8,716 bases of DNA from Fibrobacter sp. Lineage in GTDB: Bacteria > Fibrobacterota > Fibrobacteria > Fibrobacterales > Fibrobacteraceae. The stretch is taken from the NCBI GenBank assembly GCA_017550445.1, contig JAFZOV010000086.1:1-8716 (forward strand), written 5' to 3'. Both the position numbers and the translations under genes were made by a program. The notes under the pieces were generated by a model. The model made no database searches. It was given only the letters and a program-made list of their open reading frames with translations, and had not been told where the DNA came from. This document shows, in pieces, positions 5,161-8,716 of the stretch (its first letter is position 1; each line of letters begins with the position of its first letter).

Positions 5161-6612
5161 ATGACAAATGAACAATTAAACAATCTATTCGAAGAACAAG
5201 GGAAAAATCGCTGGACAGTCGCAAAGACAACTGCCAAGGAACGTATCGCGAAGATTTTGAAACTCCGCAAAGTCATTGTAGCACGACAGCAAGAATTCTA
5301 CGATGCCGTATGGACCGATTTTCACAAACCGAAAACCGAAGCCTGGCTCAGCGAAGTATTCCCCGCCCTCCAAGAAATAGACCATACCGTTGCTCACCTT
5401 GACGAATGGATGGAAGACAAGGAAGGCCGCTGGAGTCCCCTCTTCCCCACTAACCAGAACGTGAGCCATTTCGAGCCCAAGGGCCGCGTGCTGATTATGG
5501 CACCGTGGAACTACCCCTTCTTGCTGTTCCTCACTCCCATTGTCGCCGCCATTGCCGCAGGGAACGTGGTCATCGCAAAACCGAGCCACAAGACGCCCCA
5601 CGTTGCCGAAGTCCTTGAATCCATCATTAAAGAAGTTTTCCCGCAAAACGAAGTCGCCGTCGTACAGGGCGCTGGAGCCGAAATCGGCGACAAGTTGCTG
5701 GCCCTCCCCTTCGACCACGTATTCTTTACGGGTAGCCCGAATGTGGGCGCACATGTGGCCGAATGTGCCGCAAAAGTACACGCCAGCATAACCCTTGAAC
5801 TCGGCGGAAAATCCCCGGCCATCATTCTCGATGAAGTAAAAATCAAGGATGCCGCCAAGAAAATCGCCTGGGCCAAGTGCCTGAACGCAGGCCAGACCTG
5901 CATCGCGCCGGACTACATGCTTTGTCCGGCAAAGTTGGTTCAACCGCTGGCCCAAGAAATTGCAAAGAACATCGAGCAAATGTACGGCAATTCAGAAGAC
6001 GCTCGCCGCCTTTCTGAAAACTTCGTGCACATCGTAGAAAGCCGCACCGTCGAGCGTCACCAGGCGTTGATTCAAGATGCCATCGTCAAGGGAGCAACTG
6101 CTGTCATTGGCGCGCAATTCAAGCCCGAAGACATCGAGAAGCGCTACACGCCCGCGACCATTCTCACGGGAGTCACCGCCGACATGCACATCATGGATTC
6201 CGAAATTTTCGGACCCATTCTCCCGATTATCGCTTACGAAAATCTGGACGAAGCCATTCAATTCGTGCAGGCCCGCCCCAAGCCGCTGGCCTTGTATGTT
6301 TTCGGGAAAGCAGAAAACAAGATCAACGAAGTCATTGCCCGCACCACGTCGGGCTCCGCCTGCGTGAACCACTGCATTCTGCAAATCGCAAACAATTCGG
6401 TTCCCTTCGGCGGCGTAGGCATGAGCGGTACCGGCAACTACCACGGCATTTACGGCTTCAAGACATTCAGTCACGAACGCAACGTAATGCGCCAAGGTGC
6501 ATTCGACACCATGCAGTTCTTCTACCCGCCCTACCACAAGGCCAACGAAAAAAGCTGGCGCGCTCGGCTCCAGCGAATTGCAACAAAGTGCATGAAATTA
6601 TTTAGCGAGTAA
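5161..6612 (+). CDS. NAD(P)+-dependent aldehyde dehydrogenase, class 3-like (fatty/aromatic aldehyde type)
   Basis: This 483-aa enzyme oxidises an aldehyde to the carboxylate with NAD(P)+. ALDH landmarks in order: APWNYP with the oxyanion Asn116, the cofactor-binding KPS with Lys140, FTGS (189-192), the general-base Glu213 in LELGGKSP, the nucleophile Cys247 in NAGQTC, EIFGP (from Glu348), and PFGGVGMSG with the GNYHG segment near the end. The PWNYPF spelling, the length, and the PFGGVGMSGTGNYHG pattern resemble ALDH3-type fatty or coniferyl aldehyde dehydrogenases rather than acetaldehyde or betaine enzymes. No transmembrane anchor is visible at the C terminus (basic RARLQRIATKCMKLF). The real substrate is unknown; long-chain aldehydes are one guess. 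It is monocistronic, diverges from carbonic anhydrase and converges on the thioesterase gene. Confidence 0.9.
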   Translation: MTNEQLNNLFEEQGKNRWTVAKTTAKERIAKILKLRKVIVARQQEFYDAVWTDFHKPKTEAWLSEVFPALQEIDHTVAHLDEWMEDKEGRWSPLFPTNQNVSHFEPKGRVLIMAPWNYPFLLFLTPIVAAIAAGNVVIAKPSHKTPHVAEVLESIIKEVFPQNEVAVVQGAGAEIGDKLLALPFDHVFFTGSPNVGAHVAECAAKVHASITLELGGKSPAIILDEVKIKDAAKKIAWAKCLNAGQTCIAPDYMLCPAKLVQPLAQEIAKNIEQMYGNSEDARRLSENFVHIVESRTVERHQALIQDAIVKGATAVIGAQFKPEDIEKRYTPATILTGVTADMHIMDSEIFGPILPIIAYENLDEAIQFVQARPKPLALYVFGKAENKINEVIARTTSGSACVNHCILQIANNSVPFGGVGMSGTGNYHGIYGFKTFSHERNVMRQGAFDTMQFFYPPYHKANEKSWRARLQRIATKCMKLFSE

Positions 6613-6614
6613 AG

Positions 6615-6640
6615 GAGATCCCCGCTTTCGCGGGGAAGAC
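6615..6640. repeat. Palindromic 3' hairpin element (copy 2) between aldehyde dehydrogenase and thioesterase
   Basis: GAGAT begins two bases after the TAA. A 7-bp hairpin follows: TCCCCGC (6619-6625), loop TTTC, GCGGGGA (6630-6636), then AGACAA. Read on the minus strand the loop is GAAA, a stable GNRA tetraloop. Neither strand has a T-run, so it is not a classical terminator, yet it is the only strong hairpin between the two convergent genes. Its flanks resemble those of the hairpin at 1021-1044. Confidence 0.5.
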
Positions 6641-6654
6641 AACTCAAGACAATT

Positions 6655-7086
6655 TTAGTGCCCGACGTAAAGCTTTTTCATTTCGTCGGTGATGGCCATG
6701 GGGCGACCGCGTTTCATGTCCACAAGCACCCACTGGGTTTCGGATTCAAAAATCACCTTGCCGTCAGAGACGCGTTCAAAGCGACACTTACGCAAGCTAG
6801 CCACTTTACCGTAAGCAGCCACCCACGTGGTTCCGCGGATTTCGTCACCCAAGAAGGCCTGGTTCTTGTATTCCACGTGCTGCACGTGAATCATCCAGCC
6901 AGCGCCCTGTTCGCGCATCAAAGCGGTACCGCCAACAGAATCGGAATGGGCGATGGCGATATCCTGAATCCACTGCACCGACCACACGTTATTAAAGTGA
7001 TGATTGTCATCAATCATTTCAGGCGTCACCTTGAACACCTGCGTAAACTGCATCGGCTCAACAGTTTCTTCCATTGCAATTGCCAT
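6655..7086 (-). CDS. Hotdog-fold acyl-CoA thioesterase (4HBT/YbgC-FadM type)
   Basis: This 143-aa single hotdog domain probably hydrolyses an acyl-CoA (or acyl-ACP) thioester to free acid. The amino-terminal signature MIDDNHHFNNVWSVQWIQD (25-42 region) carries the Asp26/27 and His30-x-Asn32-Asn33 arrangement of 4HBT enzymes. HVEYKNQAFLGDEI (70-83) and WVLVDMKRGRPMAI (119-132) are the usual central and C-terminal strands. Length fits this class. It lacks the GHFPG block of FabZ, so it is not a dehydratase. Chain length and substrate cannot be inferred. The ATG at 7086 follows AGGAG and five T; AGGAG overlaps the TAG stop of the kinase gene upstream, only 8 nt away. The two genes are therefore surely one operon. 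Their functional link is not obvious. Confidence 0.85.
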   Translation of the reverse strand: MAIAMEETVEPMQFTQVFKVTPEMIDDNHHFNNVWSVQWIQDIAIAHSDSVGGTALMREQGAGWMIHVQHVEYKNQAFLGDEIRGTTWVAAYGKVASLRKCRFERVSDGKVIFESETQWVLVDMKRGRPMAITDEMKKLYVGH

Positions 7087-7091
7087 AAAAA

Positions 7092-7097
7092 CTCCTA
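7092..7097 (-). promoter_or_regulatory. Shine-Dalgarno of the thioesterase gene overlapping the upstream stop codon
   Basis: On the minus strand TAGGAG combines the TAG stop of the pyridoxal kinase (7097-7095) with AGGAG (7096-7092), then five T and ATG (7086). It decides the thioesterase start and implies translational coupling. Confidence 0.8.
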
Positions 7098-7928
7098 TTC
7101 GTTCGCCAAATTCTTAATCAAGCTCGGGAGCGCCAGTTCAAACTTCACGCCATACCAGTGGGATTTATCTTCGTAGGTCTTTTCGATGCATTCCAGCACG
7201 AAGTCCGCCGCAATTCGGGCGGCATCGACCATGGAACGTCCGCGCAGCAAGGAGCCCACAAAGGCCGAGGCATAGCAGTCGCCCGTACCGTTAAAGCCCT
7301 TGGTAATCTTGCGGTGTTCGTAGTAATTGAATTCCTTGCCATCGTAAAGCAGCACGCCCGTATAACCCGGACGGAAGCCAACGCCAGTCAATACCACGGA
7401 ACCGGTACCCAGTTCGCAAATCTTTTTGCAGAGGTTTTCAGCCGTGGCGCGGTCCACGTTTTCGCTGTATTCCGTATCCGTCAGCATGCAGGCTTCGGTC
7501 ATGTTCGGGAGCAAAACGTCGGCATGGGCGCACAAGTCCTTCATGGCGGCCACGAATTCCATATTGAAACCGGGGTAAAGCGCACCGTTATCGGCCATGG
7601 CCGGGTCTACCACACGCATGGCACCATCGACACCGTTGGTTTCCATGATGTGCTTCACCATGTTAATTTGCTCAATGGAACCCAGATAACCGGTATAGAA
7701 AGCGTCAAAGCGGACGTCAATGGATTTCCAGTGCTCACTGATGGGCAACATTTCCTTGGTCAGGTCCTGGAAAGTCCAGCCCGTAAAGCCACCTGTATGA
7801 GTCGAAAGAATTGCCGACGGCAGCACAGCCGTCTCTACACCGCACGCAGAAATAATCGGCAACGCTACCGTAAGGGAACATTGCCCAAAACACGAAATAT
7901 CTTGAATTGTTAGGACTCGCCTGTACAT
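7095..7928 (-). CDS. Pyridoxal/pyridoxamine kinase (PdxY/PdxK-like, ribokinase superfamily)
   Basis: This 277-aa enzyme phosphorylates pyridoxal, pyridoxamine or pyridoxine with ATP in the vitamin B6 salvage pathway that yields pyridoxal phosphate. Near the amino terminus, VLTIQDISCFGQCSLTVALP is the signature of the pyridoxamine-kinase clade; SAILSTHTGGF (38-48) follows. VVDPAMADNGALYPG (107-121 region) and KGFNGTGDCYASAF (210-223), with the catalytic Asp217 in the GTGD anion hole, complete the fold. The frame could extend to a TTG at 7949, but the ATG at 7928 fits the family start. No Shine-Dalgarno lies before it. TATATT ends seven bases upstream of the ATG, so a leaderless mRNA is possible. 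It forms an operon with the thioesterase and diverges from glgB across 89 bp. Confidence 0.9.
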   Translation of the reverse strand: MYRRVLTIQDISCFGQCSLTVALPIISACGVETAVLPSAILSTHTGGFTGWTFQDLTKEMLPISEHWKSIDVRFDAFYTGYLGSIEQINMVKHIMETNGVDGAMRVVDPAMADNGALYPGFNMEFVAAMKDLCAHADVLLPNMTEACMLTDTEYSENVDRATAENLCKKICELGTGSVVLTGVGFRPGYTGVLLYDGKEFNYYEHRKITKGFNGTGDCYASAFVGSLLRGRSMVDAARIAADFVLECIEKTYEDKSHWYGVKFELALPSLIKNLANE

Positions 7929-7934
7929 GACCCA

Positions 7935-7940
7935 AATATA
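7935..7940 (-). promoter_or_regulatory. Putative leaderless promoter of the pyridoxal kinase-thioesterase operon
   Basis: TATATT on the minus strand, followed by TGGGTC and then the ATG, places the expected start exactly on the A at 7928. No clear -35 hexamer and no ribosome-binding site are visible. The string TATATTTG also fits the Bacteroidetes-type -7 pattern TAnnTTTG. Confidence 0.4.
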
Positions 7941-7974
7941 GAATTGCAAAAGCTTATTATTTTTACGATTAAGT

Positions 7975-7980
7975 TATATT
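7975..7980 (+). promoter_or_regulatory. Putative -10 box of glgB
   Basis: TATATT followed by TACG lies 38 nt before the glgB ATG. The predicted start near 7987 gives a leader of about 31 nt, which contains the ribosome-binding site. No good -35 hexamer is found at the usual distance. The TATATT-TACG string resembles the box before the lipid kinase gene (TATATTTTACG, minus strand). Confidence 0.45.
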
Positions 7981-8006
7981 TACGACACTATAACAAGGTG
8001 TTTTAC

Positions 8007-8011
8007 AGGAG
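8007..8011 (+). promoter_or_regulatory. Shine-Dalgarno site of glgB
   Basis: AGGAG with a 6-nt spacer precedes the ATG at 8018. It selects this ATG over the out-of-frame ATG at 8013, which opens only a ten-codon frame. Confidence 0.8.
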
Positions 8012-8017
8012 TATGAT

Positions 8018-8716
8018 ATGGAATGGAATGACTTCACGAGTTTGACTTCGGAAGACATGCGTGCCATTTGGGATTTTAATACAAAGGATCCGTTCTCGAT
8101 TTTAGGTCTGCACCCGCTGAATACGGACCGCGGAGTGAAGACAGTGATTCGTACTTACCAGCCGCAGGCTAGCTTTATCCGCGGCGAATCTTGCGATGGC
8201 GAATTTGAATTCGATTTCATGAAGCTTGGCGACACGGGATTTTTCGAAGCCATTCTCGACAAGGAATACGAACCTTTCTTCTACAACCTGATTATCGATC
8301 AGGCCGACGGCAACGAATACACGCTTACCGACCCATACGCATTCCTCCCTGTATTGAGCGACTTTGACCGCCACCTCATTACCACCGGTACTCATTATGA
8401 ACTGTACCGCAAACTGGGCGCAAACCTCGTAGAACACCAAGGATTCAAGGGCGTCCACTTTGCTGTTTGGGCTCCTAACGCCCGTGCAGTCTCCGTGGTC
8501 GGCAACTTCAACAGCTGGGACGGCCGCCGCCACCAGATGCGCATGCTGGGTTCCACCGGCATTTGGGAAATCTTTATCCCGAACATTGGCGAAGGCGAAC
8601 TCTACCGCTTCGAAATTCACGGTGCCGACGGCAACCTCCACGTAAAGGTGGACCCGCTCGCAAAGCTCAGCGAAGTCCGTCCGGCAACCGCCTCCATTAC
8701 CACCCACCTCGATGGC
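8018..8716 (+). CDS. glgB: GlgB, 1,4-alpha-glucan (glycogen) branching enzyme, 5' part
   Basis: The first 233 codons are present; the gene continues past the right edge. GlgB cuts alpha-1,4 chains and rejoins them as alpha-1,6 branches during glycogen synthesis. The amino-terminal beta-sandwich module (about 15-115) includes DPFSILGLHP and ends in DPYAFLPVLSDFDRHL. The CBM48/isoamylase-N module then begins with GVHFAVWAPNARAVSVVGNF and continues NSWDGRRHQMR (145-175), closely like the E. coli enzyme. The catalytic GH13 barrel lies outside the window, so catalytic residues cannot be checked. The start is supported by AGGAG at 8007-8011. Divergence from the pyridoxal kinase gene gives glgB its own promoter. 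Identity is very secure. Fibrobacter is known to store glycogen, which suits the assignment. Confidence 0.96.
   Translation, partial: MEWNDFTSLTSEDMRAIWDFNTKDPFSILGLHPLNTDRGVKTVIRTYQPQASFIRGESCDGEFEFDFMKLGDTGFFEAILDKEYEPFFYNLIIDQADGNEYTLTDPYAFLPVLSDFDRHLITTGTHYELYRKLGANLVEHQGFKGVHFAVWAPNARAVSVVGNFNSWDGRRHQMRMLGSTGIWEIFIPNIGEGELYRFEIHGADGNLHVKVDPLAKLSEVRPATASITTHLDG

Noticed and set aside
5185..5979. Minus-strand open frame (264 codons) opposite aldehyde dehydrogenase
   Set aside because: Shadow of the aldehyde dehydrogenase. It stays open because the sense gene rarely uses the codons that would create reverse stops.
7158..7913. Plus-strand open frame (251 codons) opposite pyridoxal kinase
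   Set aside because: Antisense shadow of a well-conserved kinase; no recognisable motif and no ribosome-binding site.
8013..8042. Short frame starting ATG at 8013, considered as a leader peptide of glgB
   Set aside because: Ten codons only, two bases from the AGGAG site, with no attenuator structure or codon bias seen.
8102..8707. Minus-strand open frame (201 codons) at the right edge
   Set aside because: Antisense to the glgB coding region, whose CBM48 motif is unmistakable on the plus strand.

Overview
The window looks like chromosomal housekeeping DNA from a Gram-negative bacterium of the Fibrobacterota/FCB group, most likely Fibrobacter. Three things suggest this: a full lipid A gene set, the order lpxD-lpxC-fabZ (which in Bacteroidetes runs lpxD-lpxC/fabZ fusion), and AT-rich, TATATT-type promoter boxes between moderately GC-rich genes. 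The genus is inferred from protein resemblance. There is no rRNA or other marker here to prove it.

Layout. At the left edge is the 5' end of gatB (minus strand). It diverges from a YciO-type Sua5/YrdC-family gene (424-1017, plus). That gene converges on a minus-strand lipid cluster, with a bidirectional terminator at 1061-1083. Read in its own direction, the cluster runs gamma-carbonic anhydrase (5118-4606), diacylglycerol/lipid kinase (4539-3577), lpxD (3577-2513), lpxC (2483-1566) and fabZ (1597-1106). Kinase and lpxD share a TGATG stop/start. lpxC and fabZ overlap by 32 nt in different frames.

A 42-nt divergent promoter region separates the carbonic anhydrase from a plus-strand class-3-like aldehyde dehydrogenase (5161-6612). 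The dehydrogenase converges, across a GC-rich hairpin, on a minus-strand pair: pyridoxal/pyridoxamine kinase (7928-7095) and a hotdog acyl-CoA thioesterase (7086-6655). The start of glgB, the glycogen branching enzyme (plus, from 8018), runs off the right edge.

How the genes fit together. LpxC and LpxD carry out the second (committed) and third steps of lipid A synthesis. FabZ works in fatty-acid elongation and competes with the lipid A enzymes for 3-hydroxyacyl-ACP, so their linkage makes sense. The lipid kinase probably feeds or recycles phospholipid precursors. The aldehyde dehydrogenase and thioesterase may also act on acyl chains, but their substrates cannot be read from sequence.

I found no mobile element, CRISPR array, tRNA/rRNA gene, toxin-antitoxin pair or defence system. 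No stretch longer than 300 bases lacks a gene. The most noteworthy signals are the unfused, overlapping lpxC/fabZ pair, several genes with no Shine-Dalgarno and a -10-like box placed for leaderless transcription, and two related hairpins directly after stop codons.
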